DNA of 51,817 nt from the NCBI GenBank assembly GCA_002391225.1, contig DGRV01000076.1:7495-59311 (forward strand), written 5' to 3'. The translations under genes and the position numbers were made by a program. The notes under the pieces are model-generated. The model made no database searches. It had not been told where the DNA came from and saw nothing but the letters and a program-made list of their open reading frames with translations. Below are positions 30,548-38,728 of the stretch, piece after piece; the stretch's first letter is position 1; every line of letters starts with the position of its first letter. This stretch comes from Christensenella sp. UBA4379. GTDB lineage: Bacteria > Bacillota > Clostridia > Christensenellales > Aristaeellaceae.

Positions 30548-31624
30548 ATGATCGAAATCAGAAACCTGAACAAGACCTTCAGCCTGAAGGGACGCAGCGT
30601 GGACGCCGTGCGAGGCGTATCTCTCACCGTGCAGGACGGCGATATTTACGGGGTGATCGGCTATTCCGGGGCCGGGAAAAGCACCCTGGTCCGCTGCATC
30701 AACCTGCTGGAAACGCCGGACAGCGGCCTCCTCCGCATCGGCGATTCGGAGGAAATCACCGTGGAAAACGGGAAAATCCTGACCGGCAGAGAAAAAACGC
30801 CGATCAAGGAAAAGCAGCTGAACGCCATGCGCCGCTCCATCGGCATGATCTTCCAGCACTTTAACCTCCTGGACCGGTCTACGGTGTTTGAAAACGTGGC
30901 CTATCCCCTCAAATACACCGGCCTGTCCAAAAAGGAGATCCGCGACCGGGTCATGGAGATGCTCCAGCTGGTCGACCTTACAGACAAGCAGGACGCCTAT
31001 CCCAGCCAGCTCTCCGGCGGGCAGAAGCAGCGGGTGGCGATCGCCAGGGCACTGGCGAACCACCCGAAGATCCTTTTGTCCGACGAGGCCACCAGCGCCC
31101 TGGACCCGGACGCCACGGAGTCCATCCTCGGCCTGCTTCGGTCCCTGAATGAAAAGCTCGGGCTTACCATCATCGCGATCACGCACGAGATGGCGGTCAT
31201 CAAGTCCATCTGCCGGCACGTGGCGGTCATGGAGGACGGGCGCGTCGTGGAGGAGGGCAGCGTGTACGATGTCTTTGCCCATCCCCGGCAGGACATTACC
31301 CGGCACTTCGTGGCCAGCGCCTCGGCCCTCAACCGGGTGGATAAGCTGCTCAAAGAAGACTCTCCCCTGGTCAGGGTGCAGCCGGGCGAGCTGCTGGTGA
31401 AGCTGCTGTTTTCCAGGGACAGCGTGGGGGATTCCGTGATCAGCGAGATTTCCCGGGAGTATCAGGTATCCATCAACATCGTGCTGGCCAGCGTGGAGGT
31501 GCTGGAGGGGGCCCCCTTGGGCGGCATGATCGCCGTCGTCAAAGGGTCGGAGGAGCACATCGCTCAGGCCCTTCAATGGATGGAAGCCCATTATGTGGAA
31601 GTGGAGGTGCTGCGCCGTGGATGA
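30548..31624 (+). CDS. metN: Methionine ABC transporter ATP-binding protein MetN
   Basis: 358 residues. Walker A is GYSGAGKSTLVRC (about 38-50), Q-loop FQHFNLLDRSTVFENV, signature LSGGQKQRVAIARAL, Walker B ILLSDEATSALDPDAT, H-loop ITHEM. The C-terminal ~80 residues (SVGDSVISEISREYQVSINIVLASVEVLEGAPLGGMIAVVKG) form the NIL/ACT-like domain that binds methionine and inhibits transport. ATG 30548 follows CAGGAG. It overlaps metI by 8 bases. Confidence 0.97.
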   Translation: MIEIRNLNKTFSLKGRSVDAVRGVSLTVQDGDIYGVIGYSGAGKSTLVRCINLLETPDSGLLRIGDSEEITVENGKILTGREKTPIKEKQLNAMRRSIGMIFQHFNLLDRSTVFENVAYPLKYTGLSKKEIRDRVMEMLQLVDLTDKQDAYPSQLSGGQKQRVAIARALANHPKILLSDEATSALDPDATESILGLLRSLNEKLGLTIIAITHEMAVIKSICRHVAVMEDGRVVEEGSVYDVFAHPRQDITRHFVASASALNRVDKLLKEDSPLVRVQPGELLVKLLFSRDSVGDSVISEISREYQVSINIVLASVEVLEGAPLGGMIAVVKGSEEHIAQALQWMEAHYVEVEVLRRG

Positions 31625-32327
31625 GCTGCTGAAACAGTGGATCCCAAATGTGGTGGCTTATAAGACCCGCTTTTTTTCAAGCCTCAGCCAGACGCTGGAA
31701 ATGACGGTCCGCAGCGGGCTGATCGCCTTTGTAATCGGCCTCGCCCTCGGCGTCCTGCTGACGGTGACCAAAAAGGAGGGGATCCGGCCCAACGCGATCC
31801 TGTATCGGGTGGTGGACGTGCTGGTCAATCTCTTCCGTTCCATTCCCTTTATCATCCTGCTGATTTTCCTGATTCCCTTTACCCGGATGATCGCGGGCAC
31901 GGCCATCGGCGTCAAGGGCGCTCTGGTGCCGCTGGTGTTCGGCTGTGTGCCCTTTTACACCAGGCAGGTGGAGGCGGCGCTGGCCTCTGTGAACCCCGGC
32001 AAGGTGGAAGCGGCCCGCAGCATGGGCAGCGGCACCCTGGGGATCATCTTCCGGGTCTATCTGCATGAAGCGGTGCCGGACCTGGTGCGGGCCACCACCA
32101 TCACGGCCATCAGCCTGATCGGCCTGACGACCATGGCCGGGGCGGTCGGCGCGGGCGGCATCGGTAGCTTTGCCATCAACTACGGCCAGAACCAGAACCA
32201 TCAGGACATCGTCAACGTCTGTGTGATCATCCTGCTGGTATTCGTTTCCCTGCTGCAGTTCCTGGGCAACCTTCTGTCCTGCAGGACCACCAACCGCGGC
32301 CTGTTTGTCAAGGGAGAAAGATCATGA
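31617..32327 (+). CDS. metI: Methionine ABC transporter permease MetI
   Basis: 236 residues with five or six membrane helices and the MetI pattern SGLIAFVIGLALGVLL, LFRSIPFIILLIFLIPFTRMIAGTAIG and the EAA-type coupling loop KVEAARSMGSGTLGIIFRVYLHEAVPDLVRATT. The GTG at 31617 is the start: the only ATG nearby is out of frame, and the GGAGGTG site fits. It overlaps metN by 8 bases and the M20 gene by 4 (ATGA). Confidence 0.95.
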   Translation: MDELLKQWIPNVVAYKTRFFSSLSQTLEMTVRSGLIAFVIGLALGVLLTVTKKEGIRPNAILYRVVDVLVNLFRSIPFIILLIFLIPFTRMIAGTAIGVKGALVPLVFGCVPFYTRQVEAALASVNPGKVEAARSMGSGTLGIIFRVYLHEAVPDLVRATTITAISLIGLTTMAGAVGAGGIGSFAINYGQNQNHQDIVNVCVIILLVFVSLLQFLGNLLSCRTTNRGLFVKGERS

Positions 32328-33511
32328 GCATACGGGAGACCATTCTTGCCTATGCGGACCGGCAGGACGCCGTGTACCGGCAGATCGCCCTGGACATCCA
32401 CGCCCATCCGGAGGTCAGCAATTACGAGTTTTTCGCCTGCGAAAGGCTGAGCCGGCAGCTTACGGAGGAAGGCTTCCAAGTGACCGTCGATGTGGCGGGC
32501 CACCGCACCGGCTTTGCGGCTTCCTATCAGTCGGCCCGTCCCGGTCCGGTGCTGGTCTTCCTGGCGGAGTACGACGCCCTGACCGGCCTGGGCCACGGCT
32601 GCGGGCACAACCTCTTTGGGGCGACCTCCTGCCTGGCGGCTTCCGCCCTGCGGCAGGTCATCGACCAGACGGGCGGCGAAGTCCGCGTGTACGGGACCCC
32701 GGGAGAGGAAGGCGGGGAAAACGGCAGCGCCAAGGGCAGCTTCGTGCGGGAAGGCTTCTTCCGGGACGTGGACGCCGCCCTCTGCGTCCATCCGGGGGAC
32801 CGGCACAAGGCGTCCGGCAAAAACATCGCCTGCCTGCCGGTCGACATCGAGTTCTGGGGAAAATCCGCCCATGCGGCCGCCGCGCCGGAGCAGGGGATCA
32901 ACGCCCTGGACGCCCTGATCCTGACCTACAACGGCATCAATGCCCTGCGCCAGCACCTGCCGAAGGACGCCATGATTCACGGCATCGTCACCCACGGCGG
33001 CGAAGCGCCCAACATTGTGCCCGCCTATGCGGCGGCCAAGTTCTATTTCCGCGCCGCTACGGTGCCGAGGCTGGAGGCGGTGGCGGAGAAGGTCGGGCGG
33101 ATTGTGGAAGGGGCGGCCCGGATGACGGGGGCGACCGGCAGCATGCAGCCCTACCAGAACCGGGTGGACAACATGGTGCCCACCCTTTCCTTTGACGCTG
33201 TTTATGGAAAAGAACTGGCCCTGCTGGGGCACAGGATGGACCCGGCGGACGAGGGCTGCGGCATCGGCTCCAGCGATGTGGGCAACGTTTCCCAGGTGGT
33301 GCCGACCATCCAACCCACCATCTGCATCACCGACGGCCCCACCCCCTGGCATTCGGAGGCGTCCAAGGCCGCCGCGAAGTCGGAAAAGGGCCTGGCCTCC
33401 ATCGCCTTAGGCGCGAAGGCCCTGGCGCTGACCGCCCTGGACCTGATCGAAGACCCCGCCCTGCTGAAACAGATCAAGCAAGAACACCAGCAGGCGGTGG
33501 CAAATCAATAA
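32324..33511 (+). CDS. M20 family metallopeptidase/amidohydrolase
   Basis: 395 residues of the M20D (AbgB/YxeP-like) group. It has the metal-site HGCGHNLFGA, catalytic glutamates in YGTPGEEGGENGSAKG, an inserted dimerisation domain (VDIEFWGKSAHAAAAPEQGINALDAL), and C-terminal IGSSDVGNVSQVVPTIQP and PWHSEAS. These enzymes remove acyl groups from amino acids or split dipeptides. Being the last gene of metQNI, with ATGA overlap, it probably releases methionine or cysteine from an imported N-acyl or peptide form; substrate inferred. Confidence 0.88.
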   Translation: MSIRETILAYADRQDAVYRQIALDIHAHPEVSNYEFFACERLSRQLTEEGFQVTVDVAGHRTGFAASYQSARPGPVLVFLAEYDALTGLGHGCGHNLFGATSCLAASALRQVIDQTGGEVRVYGTPGEEGGENGSAKGSFVREGFFRDVDAALCVHPGDRHKASGKNIACLPVDIEFWGKSAHAAAAPEQGINALDALILTYNGINALRQHLPKDAMIHGIVTHGGEAPNIVPAYAAAKFYFRAATVPRLEAVAEKVGRIVEGAARMTGATGSMQPYQNRVDNMVPTLSFDAVYGKELALLGHRMDPADEGCGIGSSDVGNVSQVVPTIQPTICITDGPTPWHSEASKAAAKSEKGLASIALGAKALALTALDLIEDPALLKQIKQEHQQAVANQ

Positions 33512-33532
33512 GACCTAAAACAGAAAACAAAC

Positions 33533-33571
33533 AGCGCCCCCCTGTCCGGACCAGCCGGGCAGGGGGGCGCT
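33533..33571. terminator. Bidirectional terminator between the met operon and htrA
   Basis: A very stable stem (33533-33549 with 33555-33571, 17 bp with one G-U pair) and a 5-base loop. On the minus strand it is followed by a T-rich stretch, so it is the htrA terminator; on the plus strand it ends the M20 transcript without a U-tract. Confidence 0.8.
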
Positions 33572-33601
33572 TGATGGGTATGGAATCAGATTCTTTTTTT
33601 A

Positions 33602-34876
33602 TCAGGCCGCGGCGGCTCCGCGCAGGGTGACGGTGACGGTGATGTAATCGCCCTCGCCGACCTCGCTCAGGTCGATCCGGTCCTCCTGGATGGCTTGCTC
33701 CATGCCGGGAGCGCGGTAGATCTTGACGGTCATCGTGTCGCCTTCGGCGTACTTCTGGATGGTGGACACCAGCTGAGAAGAGGAGGAGATCACCGTGTCG
33801 TCCACGGAGACGATCACGTCGCCCTTCAGGATGCCGGCGCGGGAAGCGTTGGAATTGTCGTTGACTTCCATGACCAGGGCGCCGTTGGGCAGGATGCCGT
33901 TGGAGTTGACGGTGGTCACGGTGACGCCCAGCATGGGCCGGTCAGTGTTATTGGTGGCGCTGCGGATGCCGTTGTTCACGCCGGTATCGGTGCCGTACTT
34001 CTGCAGGGCGTCCTTGATCAGGGGCTTGGCCACGTTGACCGGGATGCACATGCCGATGTTGTCAATGGAAGCGCCGGAGAACATGTTGCCGGAGTATTTC
34101 CGGGCGGGGATGCCCATCAGCTGGCCCAGGGTGTTGAACATGCCGCCGCCAGAGTTGCCGGAGTTGATGGCGGCGTCCACCTGGATCATGTTGTTGGTGA
34201 TCTTGGTGCGTCGGCCGTACATGTCGTAGCTGGTATCGGTGATCTTGCGGTCCAGAGCGGACACGACGCCGACGGTCACGGTGCGGGCAAAGGTTTCAGA
34301 CAGAGGGTTGCCGATGACGATGGCCCATTCACCGACCTGCAGGGCGTCGCTGTCGCCCAGGGTGACGGGGGCAACGGGCAGGTCCTTGACCAGCAGGACG
34401 GCGATGTCCTGGTCCTCGTCAAAGGACACGAGGGTCGCGTCGTATTCCTTGTCCTCGCCCTCCACGGTGACGGTGATGCGGTTCGCTCCGTCCACCACGT
34501 GGTAGTTGGTCAGCACGTGGCCGTAGGCGCTCACCGCGACGCCGGAGCCGGTGCCGTAGAGGCGCTCGCCGCCGTTGTCCCGGCCGTCATTGCCGAAGCC
34601 AAAGCCGAAGCCGTAATAATAGTAGTTGTTGGAACGGGATACCTGGTAGTTGTTGATGCCGACCACGGAGCCGCGGACGCTGTTGGCCACGCTGATAAAC
34701 GGGCTTTCCACCTGGGCGGCGTCGGTCGTGGTGTTGATGATGGCGTCGATTTCCTCATCGGAAATCGTGGCGCTGCCGTCCGCCGCCAGGGCGATGCCGC
34801 CCAGAGACAGGGTCAGCGTCAGAACCAGCGCCAGCATCGTGACGCCGAAATGCTTTTTGTCCATGATATGTTTCAT
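33602..34876 (-). CDS. HtrA/DegP-like trypsin serine protease with PDZ domain
   Basis: 424 residues. N-terminal signal or anchor helix (HFGVTMLALVLTLTLSLGGIALA), a Tyr/Gly-rich linker (NNYYYYGFGFGFGND), then the protease with His in LTNYHVVDG, Asp in DEDQDIAVLLV and Ser in INSGNSGGGMFN. One PDZ domain follows (GVTVTTVNSNGILPNGALVMEV...GDVIVSVDD). It degrades misfolded proteins outside the membrane. ATG 34876 is chosen for its AGGAGG nine bases upstream. The promoter carries 11-bp direct repeats in the -35 region, suggesting two-component (CssRS-like) control. Confidence 0.92.
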   Translation of the reverse strand: MKHIMDKKHFGVTMLALVLTLTLSLGGIALAADGSATISDEEIDAIINTTTDAAQVESPFISVANSVRGSVVGINNYQVSRSNNYYYYGFGFGFGNDGRDNGGERLYGTGSGVAVSAYGHVLTNYHVVDGANRITVTVEGEDKEYDATLVSFDEDQDIAVLLVKDLPVAPVTLGDSDALQVGEWAIVIGNPLSETFARTVTVGVVSALDRKITDTSYDMYGRRTKITNNMIQVDAAINSGNSGGGMFNTLGQLMGIPARKYSGNMFSGASIDNIGMCIPVNVAKPLIKDALQKYGTDTGVNNGIRSATNNTDRPMLGVTVTTVNSNGILPNGALVMEVNDNSNASRAGILKGDVIVSVDDTVISSSSQLVSTIQKYAEGDTMTVKIYRAPGMEQAIQEDRIDLSEVGEGDYITVTVTLRGAAAA

Positions 34877-34947
34877 GATCAAATGCCTCCTTGCATATTT
34901 CATCGAATCTATGGCGAATGGGCTGCAGTCCCATCCGACTGATTGGA

Positions 34948-34983
34948 AGTATAGAACGGAATTGTGAACAAATTATGAACAAA
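34948..34983 (-). promoter_or_regulatory. htrA promoter with 11-bp direct repeats
   Basis: -10 TATACT on the minus strand (34948-34953). Upstream are two tandem 11-base units, TTGTGAACAAA (34962-34972) and TTATGAACAAA (34973-34983) as read on the plus strand, covering the -35 region where no good -35 hexamer exists. One-turn spacing is typical of OmpR/PhoB-family activators. Confidence 0.6.
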
Positions 34984-35075
34984 AATGGGCACAGTAAGTA
35001 CGGGATTGAGACAGGAAAATGGCGCGATCGGAAGAGTCGTTTTTCGCTCCAAAAAAGCGCCTTCCGTTCACCCGG

Positions 35076-35105
35076 TTGACGAAATGGGAGAGACTTTGGT
35101 ATAAT
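35076..35105 (+). promoter_or_regulatory. Promoter of the YbjN-domain gene
   Basis: -35 TTGACG (35076-35081), 18-base spacer, -10 TATAAT (35100-35105), about 40 bases before the start codon. Confidence 0.75.
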
Positions 35106-35146
35106 CAGGGTGGAAAGATCAACGGAAAGACAGGTTATACGGAGCT

Positions 35147-35566
35147 ATGCTGAAAACCGCGGAAAGCTTTATCGGGGAACTCAACCGGCTGCAGATGAAA
35201 TACAAGGAATCCCACGAGCTGGGCGACGGGAAATACCATATCGCCTGCGGGGTGACGGGAAAAACGACCCAGATGGACTTTCATTTCATCTTCGACCAGG
35301 ACGGGCACAGCGTGACGATGCGCGTGTTCAAGCTCTTTGTCGCGCCGGTGGACAGGCAGCTGCCCATCCTGGAGCTGATGAACCGCTTCAACCGGGAATA
35401 CCGCTGGGTCAAATTCGCGATGGACCAGGAAAACTGGGTCAACCTCCAGGCCGACGCCATCGTGAACGAAACCACCTCCGGCCCGATCTGCATGGAGCTG
35501 ATGCTCCGGGCCGTCAAAATCATCGACGACACCTACCCAACGTTCATGCACGAAGTATGGGCCTGA
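35147..35566 (+). CDS. YbjN domain-containing protein
   Basis: 139 residues: ESFIGELNRLQMKYKESHELGDGKYHIACGVTGKTTQMDFHFIFDQDGHSVTMRVFKL, then PILELMNRFNREYRWVKFAMDQENWVNLQADAIV, an alpha-beta YbjN/type III chaperone-like fold that usually acts as a protein-binding module. The ATG at 35147 has only CGGAG very close by. It is monocistronic and followed by a heptamer array. Function unknown. Confidence 0.78.
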   Translation: MLKTAESFIGELNRLQMKYKESHELGDGKYHIACGVTGKTTQMDFHFIFDQDGHSVTMRVFKLFVAPVDRQLPILELMNRFNREYRWVKFAMDQENWVNLQADAIVNETTSGPICMELMLRAVKIIDDTYPTFMHEVWA

Positions 35567-35568
35567 GG

Positions 35569-35739
35569 AATAATGCGTAATGGGTAATGCGTAATGCGTA
35601 ATGGGGAAACGGCGCAAGCGCCGATGACGGACCAGAATAATTAGGCATTAGGCATTAGGCATTACGCATTACGAATTTGAAAACCGGCCTGCAATGAACA
35701 AGAAATAATTACGCATTACGCATTAAGAATTACGAATTT
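35569..35739. repeat. Degenerate intergenic heptamer array 2
   Basis: Blocks at 35569-35604 (CGTAATG units), 35637-35677 (AGGCATT three times, ACGCATT, ACGAATT) and 35705-35739 (ACGCATT twice, AAGAATT, ACGAATT). The first block is in opposite orientation to the others, so the array can fold back on itself. A small GGCGC/GCGCC hairpin lies between. Same unit as at 12060-12119. Confidence 0.8.
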
Positions 35740-35751
35740 GCAAAATAGCAA

Positions 35752-35780
35752 AGCGGCTGATCCTGTCCGGATCAGCCGCT
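35752..35780 (-). terminator. Terminator of the sua5 operon
   Basis: A perfect 12-bp stem (35752-35763 with 35769-35780) and a 5-base loop, six bases after the sua5 stop; on the minus strand TTTGCTATTTTG follows. Confidence 0.8.
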
Positions 35781-35786
35781 CTGCGC

Positions 35787-36809
35787 TTATACTTCTTCAA
35801 TATCAAACCCCGCCGCTCTTGCCATGCGGTTCATCACGGCCAGGCCGACGCCGTCGTCGGAGACGGCTTCGGCGTACAGGCGGGCGACGCCTTCGTCATC
35901 CGCCTGGCGCAATAGGGCGAACAGGCTGTGGGCGGCGGCGCTCAGGTCCGGGCCCATGTCCATCACCCGGCGGTCCCCGTAGGCGGGGAGATTGCCGGTG
36001 GAGGCGAGGATCACGGCGTTTTCGCTTTCGTCATAGCGCCGGATGATCTCGCGGACGACGTTCTCCCGCTTTCCCTTGAGGATGGTCAGGCGGCCCTTGG
36101 GGGCGTAGTGCTTGTGTTTCATCCCGGGGGAGGGGGCGGCTTCGCCTTCGCGTAAGGGCCGCATCACGCTGTCGGCCACCCGGGCGTCTCCGGCGACCTT
36201 GGCGATCATCTCCGGGGTGATGGCCCCGGGGCGGAGCACCGTCGGAATGTCCCCGGTCATGTCCAGCACGGTGGACTCGACGCCGACCTCGCAGGCCCCG
36301 CCGTCCAGGATCAGGGGGATGCGGCCGTTCATGTCCTCATAGACGTGGGCGGCGGTGGTCGGGCTGGGGCGGGTGGAAAGGTTGGCGCTGGGGGCGGCGA
36401 TGGGCAGGCCGCAGACCCGCAGCATTTCCCGGGCGACGGGATGGCTGGGCATCCGGACGCCCACGGAGGTGAGGCCCGCCGTCACCGCGTCCGGCACGGC
36501 GGCCTTCTTGGGGAGCAGCAGGGTCAGCGGCCCGGGCCAGTAGGCGGCCATCAGGCGGCGGGCGGCCTCCGTCACTTCGCAGAGGGGGCCGAGCTGGTCC
36601 TCGCTCCAGATGTGGACGATCAGCGGGTTGTCCGCAGGGCGTCCCTTGGCCTGAAAGATGCGGAGCACGGCCTCGGCGTCCAGGGCGTTCGCGCCTAGGC
36701 CGTAGACCGTTTCCGTGGGAAAGGCCACCAGCTCCCCTTCCCTGAAGAGCCTGGCGGCCAGCTGAAGGGCTTCCCCGTCCGGGGCAAGCACCCTGGTATC
36801 GTAATTCAT
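35787..36809 (-). CDS. L-threonylcarbamoyladenylate synthase (Sua5/TsaC2)
   Basis: 340 residues. It makes threonylcarbamoyl-AMP from Thr, bicarbonate and ATP for tRNA t6A. The N-terminal YrdC domain (about 1-205) shows FPTETVYGLGANALD, IFQAKGRPADNPLIVHI, YWPGPLTLLL, VGVRMPSHPVAREML and APSANLS; the C-terminal Sua5 domain (about 235-340) follows a SPGMKHKHYAPKG linker. ATG 36809 has AAAGGA upstream. It is the last gene of the DUF1385-prmC-prfA-sua5 operon. A TsaD paralog, but no certain TsaD, lies in the window. Confidence 0.93.
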   Translation of the reverse strand: MNYDTRVLAPDGEALQLAARLFREGELVAFPTETVYGLGANALDAEAVLRIFQAKGRPADNPLIVHIWSEDQLGPLCEVTEAARRLMAAYWPGPLTLLLPKKAAVPDAVTAGLTSVGVRMPSHPVAREMLRVCGLPIAAPSANLSTRPSPTTAAHVYEDMNGRIPLILDGGACEVGVESTVLDMTGDIPTVLRPGAITPEMIAKVAGDARVADSVMRPLREGEAAPSPGMKHKHYAPKGRLTILKGKRENVVREIIRRYDESENAVILASTGNLPAYGDRRVMDMGPDLSAAAHSLFALLRQADDEGVARLYAEAVSDDGVGLAVMNRMARAAGFDIEEV

Positions 36810-36823
36810 GGGTATTCCTTTTC

Positions 36824-37888
36824 TCAGAGGCGCAGCGCTTTGAGCGCCTCCGTCTGTTCCTGCGCGGTCAGCGCGTCGATGATTTCGTCCAGATCGCCGT
36901 CCAGGACGGCGTCCAGCTTGTACAGCGTCAGGCCGGCGCGGTGGTCCGTCACCCGGCTTTCGTGGAAGTTGTAGGTGCGGATCCGCTCGTTCCGCTCGCC
37001 CGAGCCCACCTGGCTGCGCCGTTTTTCGGCGTAGGCCGCGTCCTTTTCGCTGCGGTAGCGCTCGTAGAGGCGGGACTTTAAGACCTTCATGGCCTTTTCC
37101 TTGTTCTTGGTCTGGCTCTTTTCGTCCTGGCAAGTGACGACCAGGCCGGTCGGCAGGTGGGTGATGCGGACGGCGGAGTCCGTCCGATTGATGTACTGGC
37201 CGCCGTGACCGGAGGCGCGGTAGGTGTCGATGCGGATTTCCTCGGGTTGGATGGAGACCTCGACGTCCTCCACCTCGGGCAGGACGGCCACGGTGGCTGT
37301 GCTGGTGTGGATGCGCCCGGCGGTCTCCGTCACCGGGACCCGCTGAATGCGGTGGACCCCGCTTTCAAACTTCATCCGGGCGAAAGCGCCCAGCCCCACC
37401 ATGGAGAACACCGCTTCCTTGACGCCGCCCAGCTCCGTGCGGGTGGTGCTGATGTCCTCCGTTTTAAAGCCGTGGCGTTCGGCGTAGCGGACGTACATGC
37501 GGGTCAAAAGGCCGGCAAACAGGGCGGCTTCCTCCCCGCCCGCTCCGGGGCGGATCTCGATGATGACGCTGCGGTCGTCGTCCTCGTCCCGGGGGATCAG
37601 GTACTGGCGCAGGGACTGCTCCAGGGTATTTTTCTTTTCCGACAGCAGGCCCAGCTCCCGCTCGGCTTCCTCCTTAAAATCGGGGTCGAGCCGCAGCTCC
37701 TGGGCCCCGGCGATGTCGTCCAGCACTTTTTGGTAGGTGTTCCAGTCCCGGACCGCCGGCTCCAGCCGGCTCAGCTCCCGGAGGGTTTTCTGGTACAGCG
37801 GCTGGTTCAGGATGACCTCGTTTTGGTGGGAGGAGAGCAGCAGCTCCTCGTATCTGGCGCTCAGCGCTTCGAAATGCGTTTCAAACAT
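36824..37888 (-). CDS. prfA: Peptide chain release factor 1
   Basis: 354 residues, full length. It reads UAA/UAG and triggers peptide release. The GGQ motif lies in RASGHGGQYINRTDSAVRITHLPTG; domain 1 begins FEALSARYEELL and the PxT-type codon-recognition region is around RVPVTETAGRIHTSTATVAVLPE. PrmC, encoded just upstream, methylates the GGQ glutamine. Confidence 0.98.
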   Translation of the reverse strand: MFETHFEALSARYEELLLSSHQNEVILNQPLYQKTLRELSRLEPAVRDWNTYQKVLDDIAGAQELRLDPDFKEEAERELGLLSEKKNTLEQSLRQYLIPRDEDDDRSVIIEIRPGAGGEEAALFAGLLTRMYVRYAERHGFKTEDISTTRTELGGVKEAVFSMVGLGAFARMKFESGVHRIQRVPVTETAGRIHTSTATVAVLPEVEDVEVSIQPEEIRIDTYRASGHGGQYINRTDSAVRITHLPTGLVVTCQDEKSQTKNKEKAMKVLKSRLYERYRSEKDAAYAEKRRSQVGSGERNERIRTYNFHESRVTDHRAGLTLYKLDAVLDGDLDEIIDALTAQEQTEALKALRL

Positions 37889-37897
37889 GGGGGTTCC

Positions 37898-38728
37898 TCA
37901 ATGGTTCCAGGCAATGACGACCCGGTCTCTTCCCGCGGTATCCCGGACCACCTGGAGGCCGGAAAAGCCGGCGTCCGTCAGAAGATTAAAGACGGCCTGG
38001 GCCTGATCGCAGCCGATTTCCAGCAGCAGCGCCCCGTTTTCTTTTAGATGGGCGGGGGCTTCCCGGGCGATCCGCCGGTAAAACGACAGGCCGTCCTCCC
38101 CGCCGTCCAGGGCCAGGGAGGGCTCCCGCCGGACCTCCTCCTGGAGGGTGGCAAGCTCCCCGGTGGGGATGTAGGGCGGGTTGCTGACGATCATGTCAAA
38201 GCGCTCGTTTTGGAAGGGCTCGAACAGGTCGCCCTGCCGAAAGTCGATGTCAGCCCCGTTTTCCTTGGCGTTTTTTTGCGCCAGGGAAAGGGCGGCTTCG
38301 CTTACGTCCGACGCGCAGACCAAAAGAGCGGGCATGGCCTTTTTGATCACCACCGCCAGAGCGCCGGACCCGGTGCACAGGTCCAGCACGGCGCCCTGCT
38401 CCGGGGCGTTCAGGAGGGCCTGCTCGCACAGGGTCTCCGTGTCCTGCCGGGGGATCAGGACCCGCTCGTCCACACAAAAAGAACAGCCCATGAAGGGCTG
38501 GGTGCCCAGGATGTATTGAAGAGGCTCCCGGCTCTGCCGGCGGGCGACCAAGGTGAAAAACTGCTCGGCCCGCGCGTCGGTCAGGGGCGTTTCTCCGCTG
38601 GCGACAACCAGCAGCCGGGGCGCGTCCAGCACCCCGGCCAGCAGGTATTCGGCGTCCAGCCTTGCGTCGGGCACCCCGGCGTCCAGCAGGATCTCTTCGG
38701 CGAGTTTCAGCGCTTCCCGGATGGTCAT
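37898..38728 (-). CDS. prmC: Release factor glutamine methyltransferase PrmC
   Basis: 276 residues. SAM-binding DLCTGSGALAVVIKKA (about 115-130) and the catalytic NPPY in FDMIVSNPPYIPTGELATLQEEV (about 185). It N5-methylates Gln of the GGQ motif in release factors. It overlaps the DUF1385 gene by 4 bases and precedes prfA by 9. Confidence 0.96.
   Translation of the reverse strand: MTIREALKLAEEILLDAGVPDARLDAEYLLAGVLDAPRLLVVASGETPLTDARAEQFFTLVARRQSREPLQYILGTQPFMGCSFCVDERVLIPRQDTETLCEQALLNAPEQGAVLDLCTGSGALAVVIKKAMPALLVCASDVSEAALSLAQKNAKENGADIDFRQGDLFEPFQNERFDMIVSNPPYIPTGELATLQEEVRREPSLALDGGEDGLSFYRRIAREAPAHLKENGALLLEIGCDQAQAVFNLLTDAGFSGLQVVRDTAGRDRVVIAWNH

Noticed and set aside
29447..31591. 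A 714-codon open frame on the minus strand opposite metQ and metN
   Set aside because: It lies antisense to well-recognised genes, has GC-driven composition with no family pattern and no ribosome site; it is a shadow.
33695..34942. A 415-codon open frame on the plus strand opposite htrA
   Set aside because: Val/Asp/His/Gly-rich shadow of htrA without a Shine-Dalgarno site; htrA has a full catalytic triad.
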